Below, in pieces: positions 8,429-17,519 of a DNA stretch of 44,786 bases (the stretch's first letter is position 1; every line of letters starts with the position of its first letter). The stretch comes from Solibacillus sp. FSL R7-0682 (GTDB taxonomy: Bacteria; Bacillota; Bacilli; Bacillales_A; Planococcaceae). The stretch covers positions 1 to 44,786 of the forward strand of contig NZ_JBBOUI010000002.1 in NCBI RefSeq assembly GCF_038005985.1. Reading direction: 5' to 3'. The notes under the pieces were generated by a model, which saw only the letters and a list, made by a program, of their open reading frames with translations, did not search any database and was not told the DNA's origin. Made by a program: the position numbers and the translations under genes.

Positions 8429-8837
8429 TGAAAAAGGCGGTTTAATTAAAAAGAAGAAAAAACCGACAATCATGCAGCCGGCTGTTCCCGTTAAAAAAAA
8501 TGATATGGACTTCGGTTATGCTGCACCTGAAAAACAGGACGAGCCGATAGCACCTGTTGAAGTACCTACCCCTGTGGTTGTTGAAAAAGAGGTCACAAAG
8601 ATCGAGCCGGCTCAGCCACGTAAAAAGCTAGGTGTTGGGAAAACAAACAGCACCAAGAGCTTAAAAGTACCGACTGTCATTCATAGTGAAATCAATTTAC
8701 TTGGTTCTTTTATGGATGAAGGGAAAACGTATGTCATTTTGCAAAAGTTGATTGATAGCTATGTGAAGAACGAATTAACGGATCGTCAACAGCGCCAGTT
8801 TGAATTTATGGTTGAAGCGTTTCACGAGGAAAAGTAA
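8421..8837 (+). CDS. Ribbon-helix-helix partition (centromere-binding) protein
   Basis: 138 residues from the ATG at 8421, nine bases after GAGGAGG inside the end of parA. The first 80 residues are basic then Pro/Glu-rich and probably disordered. The C-terminal 55 residues (SLKVPTVIHSEINLL..., then TYVILQKLIDSYV) look like a ribbon-helix-helix fold. Order and coupling with parA identify it as the ParB-type partner; family call from shape rather than strong sequence similarity. Confidence 0.75.
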   Translation: MSNEKGGLIKKKKKPTIMQPAVPVKKNDMDFGYAAPEKQDEPIAPVEVPTPVVVEKEVTKIEPAQPRKKLGVGKTNSTKSLKVPTVIHSEINLLGSFMDEGKTYVILQKLIDSYVKNELTDRQQRQFEFMVEAFHEEK

Positions 8838-8844
8838 AGAAAGA

Positions 8845-8884
8845 ATACTTCACAAAAGTAGAAATTTCTACTTTTGTGAAGTAT
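8845..8884. repeat. Palindrome P3 (40 bp, perfect)
   Basis: Perfect 20-base arms centred between 8864 and 8865, beginning ATACTTCAC and ending GTGAAGTAT. It begins seven bases after the parB stop and precedes the AT-rich restriction island. Confidence 0.9.
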
Positions 8885-9017
8885 CTATTTTAAGATTTTA
8901 TATTTATAATAGTTATCTTAATTACAATAGAATAGTTTTGTATATACCTATTTACTATTATTACAGAAAGTTGTATCATAAGCTTATGCATATGTTTAAG
9001 AGATGGGGGAATAAAAT

Positions 9018-9245
9018 TTGGACTGTTTAAAAAAAGCAATTCAAGAAATTTCATATCTAAAAAAAGACGAAGAATTTTTAATAAAGGACTTATTTAAGGG
9101 ATATGAATGGAATCGCCTAGGTATAGGTGAGCGCCGTACATTAGGATCTCTATTTCTAAATGAAGTAAGACATGGTCAATTAAAAAATAATATTAAAATT
9201 GTTGAAAAAAATAGTGCAAACCAACAATTATATATAAAAATTTGA
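9018..9245 (+). CDS. DUF1413-like small protein
   Basis: 75 residues from a TTG at 9018 with GGGGA upstream. The segment DLFKGYEWNRLGIGERRTLG followed by SLFLNEV matches the compact DUF1413 family seen on phages and plasmids; function unknown. First gene of the AT-rich island, upstream of the two methyltransferases and in the same direction, so it may be a control or accessory protein of that system, though nothing in its sequence shows this. About 155 gene-free, very AT-rich bases separate it from the next gene. Confidence 0.6.
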   Translation: MDCLKKAIQEISYLKKDEEFLIKDLFKGYEWNRLGIGERRTLGSLFLNEVRHGQLKNNIKIVEKNSANQQLYIKI

Positions 9246-9401
9246 CAACTATTTAAATAAGAAAATCAATTTCAGAAGAATAATTAACAGCTACAAATAA
9301 AAAAATATTGCTTTTTGTATAACTAAAAACAACTTAGTGGCAAAAATTTTAAAAAAAATATAAAATAAAGAAACATACGTTCCTAAATAAAGGAGTTAGA
9401 A

Positions 9402-10706
9402 ATGCAAAATACATTATATAAAACAGCTCTTATTGACTTATATGAAAAATACAACTTAGATACTTACATTAAAAATAATTCAATTAATTTAGGGTATCCT
9501 CCAGATAACATAAGAGTTCATTCACGCTCTTTAGGTGTCTGGTTATCTTCAACAAAAAAATTCCACACTCTAGATTTATCACAACCTATTAAAGGTTCAA
9601 TTCAAGTCGTTGATTTCTTTTCAGGTTGTGGTGGTATTTCATCTGGATTCAAAGCCTTTTCAACGATAATTAACTCTTTTGAAGAAGTATGTGCTATTGA
9701 TAACGACATCAAAGCAAATAGTACATTTAAAGAAAATCTAGGTCTTACTCCACTCGAGTTAGATATTAATACTCTTGTTGATTTAAACTCTAGAGATTTA
9801 TATAAAATTTTAAATATTAACCCTTCAAAACCATTGTTAATAATTGGTTGTGCCCCATGTCAGGGTTTTTCTGCACATAGTAAAAAATTAAAAGTTACAA
9901 ATGATACTAGAAACACATTAGTAGGGAAATTTGCTAATATAGCTAAAAAATTAAATCCCGATTTTATTGTCATGGAGAATGTTCCCGAATTACTATCTAA
10001 AAAATACTGGTCTAATTTTGAAGAATTTGAAACAACTTTCCTAGAAAGTGGTTATAATGTTCGAGCTAGAGTTTATAATATGGCAGATTTCGGAATACCA
10101 CAAGCGCGTCATCGTTCAATTGTACTTGCATCTAAAAGAAAGTTTTTAATGCCCGAAGGATTTTTAAAACCTAATCAATATCAAACGGTTCGAGATGCAA
10201 TTGGGCACCTACCTCCTATTGAACCAGGTATCCCTTCTCCCACAGATCCGTTTCATGTAACGGCTAAACATCAAAAATCAACTATTGAAACTATTAAAAG
10301 TGTACCTAAAAACGGTGGTAACAGACCCATAGGTTCAGGACCCCAATGCTTAGATAAAGTTAAAGGCTTTTCGGACGTTTATGGCCGTCTTTCATGGGAC
10401 AAACCCGCTATTACAATGACAAACTATGCGCGTAACCCTGCTAGTGGAAGATTTGTTCACCCTGAACAAGATAGAGGATTATCTGTTAGAGAGGTCTCTT
10501 TAATTCAGGGGTTCCCCCAAAATTATAAATTTTTAGGGAATTTTGATGAGAAGTATAGACAGATTGGGAACTCAGTTCCTCCTAGATTTGCAACTTATTT
10601 AGCAGCTTTTATTTTTGGAGAAATATTATCCGAAGAACCTACTGAAGAACAATATTTATTAGATTGTTCTGAGGATATTAACTTTTCTCTCACAAATACT
10701 TTTTAA
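9402..10706 (+). CDS. DNA (cytosine-5-)-methyltransferase 1
   Basis: 434 residues, SD AAAGGAG. All main C5-MTase motifs are visible: VVDFFSGCGG (motif I), APCQGFS with the catalytic Cys (IV), MENVPEL (VI), QARHRS (VIII), and QIGNSVPP (X). There is an extra N-terminal region of about 65 residues before motif I. The target-recognition region lies between VIII and IX. It methylates cytosine in a specific DNA sequence, presumably protecting against the downstream nuclease. Followed after 35 bases by a second, different C5-MTase. Confidence 0.93.
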   Translation: MQNTLYKTALIDLYEKYNLDTYIKNNSINLGYPPDNIRVHSRSLGVWLSSTKKFHTLDLSQPIKGSIQVVDFFSGCGGISSGFKAFSTIINSFEEVCAIDNDIKANSTFKENLGLTPLELDINTLVDLNSRDLYKILNINPSKPLLIIGCAPCQGFSAHSKKLKVTNDTRNTLVGKFANIAKKLNPDFIVMENVPELLSKKYWSNFEEFETTFLESGYNVRARVYNMADFGIPQARHRSIVLASKRKFLMPEGFLKPNQYQTVRDAIGHLPPIEPGIPSPTDPFHVTAKHQKSTIETIKSVPKNGGNRPIGSGPQCLDKVKGFSDVYGRLSWDKPAITMTNYARNPASGRFVHPEQDRGLSVREVSLIQGFPQNYKFLGNFDEKYRQIGNSVPPRFATYLAAFIFGEILSEEPTEEQYLLDCSEDINFSLTNTF

Positions 10707-10741
10707 GTTATAAATCTATTTATAGAAAGGAACGATGTTAA

Positions 10742-11809
10742 TTGAAACAATTCACTTGTATAGATTTATTCTGTGGTGCTGGAGGCTTATCACTGGGGTT
10801 AAGTAAGGCAAACTTTAATATTAAAATAGCTTTTGATAATAACGAACATGCAGTATCAACATATAATAATAACTTTTCTCATAAAGCTGTTTTAGAGTCT
10901 GTTGAAAATATAAACAGTAACCAAGTATTAAAATCAGTTGGTCTAAAAAAAGGAGAGTTAGACCTTTTAGCCGGAGGTCCTCCATGTCAAGGCTTTTCGA
11001 TACAACGACGTGGAGATGATAATGACTCTAGGAATACATTAGTTCTTGAATATGCCCGCTTATTAGAAGAACTTAGTCCTAAAATGTTCATTATGGAAAA
11101 TGTTACTGGTCTTCAAACTAAACGTGGCAAAGTGTTTCTAGATGAAATAATTGAAAGAGCACAAAAGGCAGGATATAAATGCCACATCAGTATTTTAAAT
11201 GCTGCTGATTTTGGAGTACCACAAATCAGAAAAAGAATATTTATTGTTGGAGAAAAAAGTATAGGAACAGAATCTTATTTTAAATTCCCAGAAAAGATTT
11301 TTGAACCTAATAATTATAGAACTGTGTGGAACGCTATTAAGGACTTACCTCAGCCACCTGATAATTTTAAAGATCATGAATTATATCCTAATCATAGAAA
11401 AGAAAGATTATCAGAATTAAACCGTTTAAGAATCTCCCATGTTCCTCAAGGTGGGGGACGTGAAAATATTCCAGAAGAATTACGATTAGAATGTCATAAA
11501 GTAAGTGTTGAAAAAGCAGGACATAGATATGTATATGGCCGTTTAGAAGCTGATAAACCTAGTGGGACAATAACTGCAAGATTTGATAGCTTTACACGAG
11601 GAAAATTTGCCCACCCTTTCGAAAACAGAAGTATTACATTACGTGAGGGTGCTAGATTACAAACATTCCCCGATGATTTTGTATTTTTAGGTTCTAAAGT
11701 AGAAGTGGCGAAGCAAATAGGGAATGCAGTTCCCCCAGTTTTAGCAGAACATTTAGGTCATGCCTTAAATCTAGCTATATCAAAAATGGATAAAATTTCT
11801 ATGGTATAA
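10742..11809 (+). CDS. DNA (cytosine-5-)-methyltransferase 2
   Basis: 355 residues from a TTG at 10742 (AAAGGAA upstream). Motifs: CIDLFCGAGGLSLG (I), GGPPCQGFS (IV), MENVTGL (VI), QIRKRIF (VIII), QIGNAVPP (X). It is only moderately similar to the first enzyme, so it probably recognises another sequence or the other strand of an asymmetric site; asymmetric restriction-modification systems often carry two C5-MTases. A strong terminator follows at once, before the nuclease gene. Confidence 0.93.
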   Translation: MKQFTCIDLFCGAGGLSLGLSKANFNIKIAFDNNEHAVSTYNNNFSHKAVLESVENINSNQVLKSVGLKKGELDLLAGGPPCQGFSIQRRGDDNDSRNTLVLEYARLLEELSPKMFIMENVTGLQTKRGKVFLDEIIERAQKAGYKCHISILNAADFGVPQIRKRIFIVGEKSIGTESYFKFPEKIFEPNNYRTVWNAIKDLPQPPDNFKDHELYPNHRKERLSELNRLRISHVPQGGGRENIPEELRLECHKVSVEKAGHRYVYGRLEADKPSGTITARFDSFTRGKFAHPFENRSITLREGARLQTFPDDFVFLGSKVEVAKQIGNAVPPVLAEHLGHALNLAISKMDKISMV

Positions 11810-11812
11810 TTT

Positions 11813-11845
11813 AAATCAGCACCAGTATATTGGTGCTGATTTTTT
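11813..11845 (+). terminator. Intra-operon terminator before the nuclease gene
   Basis: Perfect 12-base stem AAATCAGCACCA/TGGTGCTGATTT with a six-base loop and a T-run at 11840-11845. It lies between the second methyltransferase and the ribosome site of the 1056-residue gene, so it should lower nuclease expression relative to the methyltransferases. Confidence 0.85.
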
Positions 11846-11858
11846 AGGAGGGTTAAGC

Positions 11859-14800
11859 ATGTTAAATAAAAAAATTGTTAAAGATTATCTTATTTCGTTT
11901 TTAAACTTTTATACTCAAGGAACAGAGTCTGGCTCTGCAACTCCAGAATTAACTTACAGACCTGCTATTAGTAACTTTTTCACTAACCTATTGAAAAACT
12001 TAAATATAGAAAAAAAAATTAACTACATACACGAACCTAGCTCAACTGGTCAAGGCCGTCCTGATTATTTATTCCATAATATCAATGACTATGGTGTTTA
12101 TGGTTATATCGAAACAAAGTACGTGACATCTACTCAAATTCAAGTTACTGAATTTGAAGAACAACTAAAAAAATATGCTCAACTAAATGTGCCCTTAATT
12201 TTGACAGATGGGTTAGAATTTATTTTTTTCAAAGCCGATGGAGATATTCTAGATTTAGAAAATTTCGAACGTGTCTGCTTAGTAACATCTAAACTAGATT
12301 TCCTGCAAAAAAAGAAAATTAACCTATCATTGGACTCATTAGAAAAATTTGATTTAGAGATATCTGAATTTTTTTCCGAATCTAATCTACGTACCTTAAT
12401 AAATAATGAAGTAATATCGCTTTTTTCTCGAAAAACGGCATTAATGAAATCCGAAATTCAAAAAATAATTAATATTCAGTATCCTGACCCTTTAAACTTA
12501 GAACTACATAGTAACTTAAGTAATATATACAATAACTTTAAGGCTACTCTTGACTCTAGCCTAAATAATGAATATTTTTCAAGTTTATGTGCTCAACTAC
12601 TAAATTTTTCTTTATTAAGTCGCTATATAGAGTTGAAAATTAATAAAAAAGAAATAACTGTTTTAGAATTAGAATTAATAAATTCGTCAATACTTTTACA
12701 AAACTACACGCCCTTGAACACATTAATGACATACATTAAAAATAATAAATTAAGTCCTATAGCTACAACTTGGTATAGTTTGGCAAACATTTTAACAAAA
12801 ATTAAATTTGATTATATTGACCTTATTGAAAATATTCCTGATTTCCATACTAAATTTTATAAACAATATGACTTAAAAGAAAAAGATGCTTATGGTGCTT
12901 ATATTACACCTAATGAGGTAGTGCAATACTGGATAAGATTTTTAAATGACCTTTCAAATAAGTTTTTAGATAAAGATTTATTCGATAGATCCTTATCTAT
13001 AATTGACCCTTGTTGTGGAACAAATGCAGTACATTATAATTTGACTGAATTTACAAATGTTTTAGGCAAGAAATTAGAGTGTACATTTATTGGTTTAGAA
13101 ATTTTACCTGCTCCACTATTCATGGGCTGGATTCGTCTTTCTAAATTTTCTAATTTAGATACATTCAAAACTTACTTGTGTAATTCACTAATTGATGATT
13201 TGAATTGTAATGAAGAAAGTTCTAGCGATTTATCTGATGCGTATATGAATACTATAAAATCCGAAATTTCTAGAAAATTCAATTTGATAATCGCAAGTCC
13301 CCCCTCATCTGACGAAAGTATTTTAAATACAGGAGAAAATTTTAAATTTGTAAATAATATTATTGAAAAGTTTAAAATTCCATCCGAATTAAGAAGCTCT
13401 AGACAAAATATTCAAAAATCATTACAAAATGATTTTGTTAAATTTATAGCATGGTCTATGAGCAAAACAGTCGAGGGGCAAAGTATGATTTCCTTAAACG
13501 TGCCTAGTTCACTTTTAACTGAGGAATCATACCTTTATTTAAGAAAATATTTAATTGATAAATTTAAAATTATATATGTTCTAGAGTATGATTCTGATTT
13601 AAGAAAAAATTCTGGTAATAACCAAAATATAAATAACACAAGGCAAGGTCGAGTACTTATTACTCTCGTAGATGTACCTACAAATGCAGCTACAACTAAA
13701 TTATATTATAAAGATATATCTTGTTTATCTATAACGGAGAGAAGAAAATGGTTTAACGATAATAACGATTTTTCTGAATATCTAGAATATGAAATTCAAA
13801 CAAAAAATTATCTTTTGAAACCTGTACAAGTTGAAAAAAATAGTGTAGATTTATATTCCAATAAATTCATCTCCTTAGATTCTATTTTTAAAAATAATGT
13901 ATCTGGTGTAAAAACAGCTTGTACAGCCTTGGTCGTACAAAATAATGAGGATTTAGTTCTATCTATTTTGGAAGAGTTTAAAAACGAAAAAATCTCTGAT
14001 GAATATATGTTTAATAAATATTTCCAAAAGCAAGGACGAAATGTTAGCTATGCAACTGGTTGGAAAAGAGCTTATACAGCTAGGGAAATTAGTGATAATT
14101 TCATCCGTGAAAATATTGTTCCTTATAACTTTAGACCATTTTTAAAACGATCTATTTTTTACGCACCTTCTGTAATGAATGAAGCATCCAATGGTGGAGC
14201 ACGATATAGACCTGAGTTACAGAAACTGTATTTAGAATCACATGTAAACCAAACTGCTTTAGCAATAGCAAAAAAACCATCTAGCTTAAGTACATCTATC
14301 GTACCTTTCACATATGTAATTGATAGCCTTACAGATAATGATTTAGCAAAAAGAGGTAACTCTTATATATACCCCATTTATTATTATCGTGAAGGTATAA
14401 TAACAAATATTGACGAAAAAGTAATTAGAACTCTAAATTCATTATTCTATAACGATGAAACACCTAATTATGAATCAATTGCGTTAGATTTAATATCATA
14501 TATTTATATTATTAGCTCTTCATCATACTTTTTAGAAACATTTTCTGATATCCTTTATTATCAAATAACTAATGAGTCTATTAAGGTCCCTATAACTTCA
14601 GATAAAGATTTCTATTTAACTGCTGTGAGTTTAGGACATCAATTGATTGAATCTCAATCGTCTTATATAAGAAACACTGCTAACCTTAGAGATTTACTAA
14701 AATTTGATGGCAATATAGATTTCTTACTATCAAATATTAAAATTGACTCCAATAACGGTTCTATTAAGCTTCAAGATGAAAATAACAAAGTAAAATTCTC

Positions 14801-15029
14801 TATAAATAACATTCCTAAAGGCATACTAACCTATAACATTAAAGGATATGACGTTGTAAAAACTTGGTTTAAATTTAATACTTATTTATTCACACATCAA
14901 AAATTCACTAAGACTGATTTAGAAAATGTCATCATCTTCTTGGAATCTCTATATAGTTATCTACAGATAGTAGAAAGTAGTGACTCTCTCGTAGAACAAA
15001 TAGTTAATTCAAAATTAATTTCATTCTAG
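11859..15029 (+). CDS. Type ISP/IIG-like restriction enzyme without helicase
   Basis: 1056 residues, SD AGGAGG. Domains in order: PD-(D/E)XK-type nuclease (D69 in GRPDY, E85-T-K87 in YIETKY); helical region; N6-methyltransferase fold with motif I DPCCGTN at 383-389, preceded by DAYGAYITP; and a C-terminal specificity region (YNFRPFLKRSIFYAP, ALAIAKKPS, then YPIYYY) like the C-terminal domain of type ISP enzymes. No DEAD-box helicase is seen, unlike LlaGI/LlaBIII. Motif IV is SPPSS at 480-484 where active enzymes have (N/D/S)PP(Y/F), so adenine methylation may be lost. Separate C5-MTases upstream fit that. Very AT-rich, suggesting transfer. Confidence 0.7.
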   Translation: MLNKKIVKDYLISFLNFYTQGTESGSATPELTYRPAISNFFTNLLKNLNIEKKINYIHEPSSTGQGRPDYLFHNINDYGVYGYIETKYVTSTQIQVTEFEEQLKKYAQLNVPLILTDGLEFIFFKADGDILDLENFERVCLVTSKLDFLQKKKINLSLDSLEKFDLEISEFFSESNLRTLINNEVISLFSRKTALMKSEIQKIINIQYPDPLNLELHSNLSNIYNNFKATLDSSLNNEYFSSLCAQLLNFSLLSRYIELKINKKEITVLELELINSSILLQNYTPLNTLMTYIKNNKLSPIATTWYSLANILTKIKFDYIDLIENIPDFHTKFYKQYDLKEKDAYGAYITPNEVVQYWIRFLNDLSNKFLDKDLFDRSLSIIDPCCGTNAVHYNLTEFTNVLGKKLECTFIGLEILPAPLFMGWIRLSKFSNLDTFKTYLCNSLIDDLNCNEESSSDLSDAYMNTIKSEISRKFNLIIASPPSSDESILNTGENFKFVNNIIEKFKIPSELRSSRQNIQKSLQNDFVKFIAWSMSKTVEGQSMISLNVPSSLLTEESYLYLRKYLIDKFKIIYVLEYDSDLRKNSGNNQNINNTRQGRVLITLVDVPTNAATTKLYYKDISCLSITERRKWFNDNNDFSEYLEYEIQTKNYLLKPVQVEKNSVDLYSNKFISLDSIFKNNVSGVKTACTALVVQNNEDLVLSILEEFKNEKISDEYMFNKYFQKQGRNVSYATGWKRAYTAREISDNFIRENIVPYNFRPFLKRSIFYAPSVMNEASNGGARYRPELQKLYLESHVNQTALAIAKKPSSLSTSIVPFTYVIDSLTDNDLAKRGNSYIYPIYYYREGIITNIDEKVIRTLNSLFYNDETPNYESIALDLISYIYIISSSSYFLETFSDILYYQITNESIKVPITSDKDFYLTAVSLGHQLIESQSSYIRNTANLRDLLKFDGNIDFLLSNIKIDSNNGSIKLQDENNKVKFSINNIPKGILTYNIKGYDVVKTWFKFNTYLFTHQKFTKTDLENVIIFLESLYSYLQIVESSDSLVEQIVNSKLISF

Positions 15030-15071
15030 AAAGTAATCAGATAATACAAACTTACCCTTTCATATGACCAA

Positions 15072-15099
15072 AAGCCTGTTTTAGTATTTGAACAGGCTT
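15072..15099. terminator. Bidirectional terminator hairpin
   Basis: AAGCCTGTT (15072-15080)/AACAGGCTT (15091-15099) between the convergent nuclease and recombinase genes. T-richness is modest on both sides. Confidence 0.6.
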
Positions 15100-15125
15100 A
15101 AAATTCTATTATTTTTAAAATTTTA

Positions 15126-16019
15126 TTACAAATAATCATCTACATCATCCGATTTCAATTTAATATAATGCTCCATAATCGTTTGATGTGACTTATGGCC
15201 AGATTGTTTCGCAATTGTTGGAATATCAGCACCATTTTGATACATAGCAGTAATTTGCGTTTTTCGGAATGTGTAGGGTGCAAAGCCTAACCAACTTTGA
15301 ATCGCTTGGTTATAGCTGACCTCACTAATTTGACGGCTCGTATGATTACCCCATTTATCAGCTGCACCAACAAAATGATCATCTGGTATCAGTTCACACG
15401 AAACAATATACTTTCGAATTGCCTGCACGCACTCTAGCGTCAGGCGTTTTTCTTTCATTTCGCCTTGTTTGACCATCATCACCTGTACCGTTCGATTTTC
15501 TAAATCAAAATCGCTCACCTTCAGCCGCACCATTTCAGAAGGACGATTGGCTGTAATCAAATTAACCAAGCAAATCGCACGCTTGCGAATGTCACTCTTT
15601 TTATCCGTATCATAGCGATCAATGAGACGTAACACATCACTTTGCTTTTCGGCACGTTTCCCTCGCATCGGTTTTAGACGCATATATTCCTCATGATTAT
15701 ATAAACCTCGCAATAATTTGATGCTCGTCTCATGCTCTGAGGTGAATTGAAATCCATATTCATGCACTAGCCAGTACTTCACACCCGCTAAGCGTCGATT
15801 AAATGTGGATAGTCGGACTTGCTGCTGTGTAATTAAATGATGGAGATACAACTCTAACGATTCAAAATCTAACTTTAAAAAATGTTCATCACAAAACGCT
15901 TGGAATTGTTTAAAGTCAGATTGATATTGTGCCAGCTTCTGTTGTTGAATTTTCTGCAGTGTTTCGTCCTTTTGCTTCGTCATTTTATATTGCTGCAAAG
16001 AAAATAGAGTTTCTTCCAT
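15126..16019 (-). CDS. Tyrosine recombinase
   Basis: 297 residues from the ATG at 16019, with AGGAG about 11 bases upstream (the frame is open to 16040). The N-terminal SAM-like DNA-binding domain covers about 25-115. Catalytic residues: R159 (NRPSEM), R252 within YTFR (Tyr replaces the usual His of HxxR), H275 (SGHKS) and nucleophile Y285 (EHYIKL). Likely resolves plasmid multimers or mediates site-specific integration. A dyad over its promoter and palindrome P4 in its leader suggest tight control. Confidence 0.85.
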   Translation of the reverse strand: MEETLFSLQQYKMTKQKDETLQKIQQQKLAQYQSDFKQFQAFCDEHFLKLDFESLELYLHHLITQQQVRLSTFNRRLAGVKYWLVHEYGFQFTSEHETSIKLLRGLYNHEEYMRLKPMRGKRAEKQSDVLRLIDRYDTDKKSDIRKRAICLVNLITANRPSEMVRLKVSDFDLENRTVQVMMVKQGEMKEKRLTLECVQAIRKYIVSCELIPDDHFVGAADKWGNHTSRQISEVSYNQAIQSWLGFAPYTFRKTQITAMYQNGADIPTIAKQSGHKSHQTIMEHYIKLKSDDVDDYL

Positions 16020-16055
16020 TATATATGCACTCCTATCCAAATTTTGAGTGGATAT

Positions 16056-16083
16056 TTCAAAAGTAGAAATTTCTACTTTTGAA
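16056..16083. repeat. Palindrome P4 (GTAGAAATTTCTAC family)
   Basis: Perfect 28-base palindrome with outer arms TTCAAAAG/CTTTTGAA, between the recombinase promoter and its start codon. Confidence 0.88.
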
Positions 16084-16136
16084 AAGTTTTCTTTTTGTGA
16101 TTTAATCGCTTTAAATATAAGAACTTACGTTTGTTT

Positions 16137-16185
16137 ATTATACCATTATCAACCTTAAACAAGCATTATTTTTTAAGGTTGATAA
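16137..16185 (-). promoter_or_regulatory. Recombinase promoter with operator dyad
   Basis: Minus-strand extended -10 TGGTATAAT (hexamer 16137-16142). Immediately upstream a perfect 11-base inverted repeat, TTATCAACCTT (16146-16156)/AAGGTTGATAA (16175-16185), covers the -35 region. On the plus strand the same dyad is followed by CTTATTTTTT and could double as a terminator. Confidence 0.5.
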
Positions 16186-16486
16186 CTTATTTTTTATACA
16201 CCTCACTTAGCAAAGTCTCCACGAACGAACTATCTGTCATTTCTAAAATCCTCTTTAAATAATTGACTTCCTACTTCTTCTTACTTTAAAATGATGAACA
16301 GGAAATAACCACAATGGTTGTAGGGGTAATGGGGCAGCTTATTACGCTGATTTTTAAAATTTGATGACCTTAGAGTCTAGCGCCAATTGGTGCACCATCA
16401 CAAGGCGACGCGATTTTTTACTTACAATCTCTTACCCTATCTCATATAAATTGAAAAAGACGCACAAAGTGTACGCCTTTTCACTC
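16186..16486 (+). other. Gene-poor region with a lone promoter
   Basis: A plus-strand promoter is plausible: TTGACT (16263-16268), 18 bases, TAAAAT (16287-16292). It leads to a 16-codon reading frame (16314-16364, MVVGVMGQLITLIFKI) and a hairpin-prone stretch with GCGCCAATTGGTGC. Whether a tiny peptide or RNA is made cannot be told from the sequence. Confidence 0.3.
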
Positions 16487-16969
16487 TTACATATATCCTT
16501 TTTCTTTTAATGACAGGAAATTATTTTCGCAAACGATTAAATGGTCGAGAAGTTCCACGCCTAATAATTCTCCTGCCTCCTTTAAACGCTCCGTAACATC
16601 AATATCCTCGGGGCTTGGTGTACAATTTTGGCTGGGGTGGTTATGTGCCACAATTATACTACCTGCATTTTGTAAGAATGCTGTTTTAAACACTTCACGT
16701 GGTGTGACGATACTTGCATTTAATGAACCGATATGACAACGGTGCAAAGATTGAATTTGATTTTTTGTTGATAAACAAGCGACTAAAAAGATTTCTCTAT
16801 CCTCGTCACCAATAAATTTCATTGCAATATTGGCAAAGTCTTGAGGGCTACGCACTGTATAATCTGTAAGGTTTTCCGACAAATATTTCTTTGGCAGTTT
16901 ACGACGCTCGGCTTTAATTTTTACAATCTCATAAATCGGCTCTAACGACTGGTTGCTAGTGTTTGTCAT
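16487..16969 (-). CDS. radC: RadC/JAB-domain protein
   Basis: 160 residues, SD AAGGAGG. The JAMM metalloprotease signature is complete: H109-N-H111-P-S, then SPED with D122, within IIVAHNHPSQNCTPSPED. It has only the JAB domain and a short N-terminus, without the helix-hairpin-helix of chromosomal RadC, as is usual for plasmid and phage copies, whose role is unknown. It is on the strand that would be transcribed from an incoming plus-strand template, just downstream of a hairpin-rich non-coding segment. Confidence 0.85.
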   Translation of the reverse strand: MTNTSNQSLEPIYEIVKIKAERRKLPKKYLSENLTDYTVRSPQDFANIAMKFIGDEDREIFLVACLSTKNQIQSLHRCHIGSLNASIVTPREVFKTAFLQNAGSIIVAHNHPSQNCTPSPEDIDVTERLKEAGELLGVELLDHLIVCENNFLSLKEKGYM

Positions 16970-16993
16970 GGTGTTTCCTCCTTAGATTTTTTC

Positions 16994-17436
16994 GATTGCT
17001 TTAGCCGCAATCACGAAGTCGGAAGGCTGAATTTTTTCCGATTTCTTGGCTATGCCATGCAGCTATTTGCAGCAATCAAAAAGCAAGGAATCGCCTTAGC
17101 GATAGCTCAAAATTTTTTGTAGCGTAAGCATGTTTAAACAAAAAATTTTGACAGTCCTTGCTTTTTGAGGTGAAACTCGGATAGCAGTGTGGTAGGCAGA
17201 ATCTGCCACGCTGCTTGCCGCAAGTTGAACGCAAATGGCAAAGCCCAAGCAAATGATCTTGTTGCTTGGGCGTATGGCGAAAGAAATCGAAAAAATGCTC
17301 ACAATAAAAGTGACTGCCGTGACAGTCACTTCCGATTTGTCTTTTGTATTAGATGTTGACCTTCGCCTCGTTTGGTATGGCGGCCTTGCCGTAAACGGTA
17401 CAGGAATCTACTCGCTGTTAGGCACTTACAGCGAGT
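16994..17436. other. Hairpin-rich non-coding segment
   Basis: A run of stem-loops with no convincing gene: GATTGC/GCAATC (16994-17012); TCGGAA/TTCCGA (17019-17041); nested pair with outer arms 17078-17089/17155-17166 (12 bp) and inner arms 17107-17120/17138-17151 (14 bp); AGCAGTGTGG/CCACGCTGCT (17183-17215); GCCCAAGCAA/TTGCTTGGGC (17243-17271); AGTGACTG/CAGTCACT (17309-17330); ACTCGCTGT/ACAGCGAGT (17410-17436). Candidates are a single-strand promoter or initiation site used on entry into a recipient, or a large structured RNA. Confidence 0.6.
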
Positions 17437-17519
17437 GATTATCGAAGCGTTTAATGCCAAAGCGACACGTACCCATTCACACAAAGCGTCATTTGCTTGT
17501 GATGAAGGGGTAGTGCAAG

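Noticed and set aside
8800-9030. 76-codon frame overlapping the end of parB and palindrome P3
   Set aside because: Out of frame with parB, no ribosome site, and its composition follows AT-rich intergenic DNA.
17235-17438. 67-codon frame (MAKPKQMILLLG...) in the hairpin-rich segment
   Set aside because: No ribosome site, interrupted by several strong stems, and a different frame is equally open nearby; structure explains the region better.
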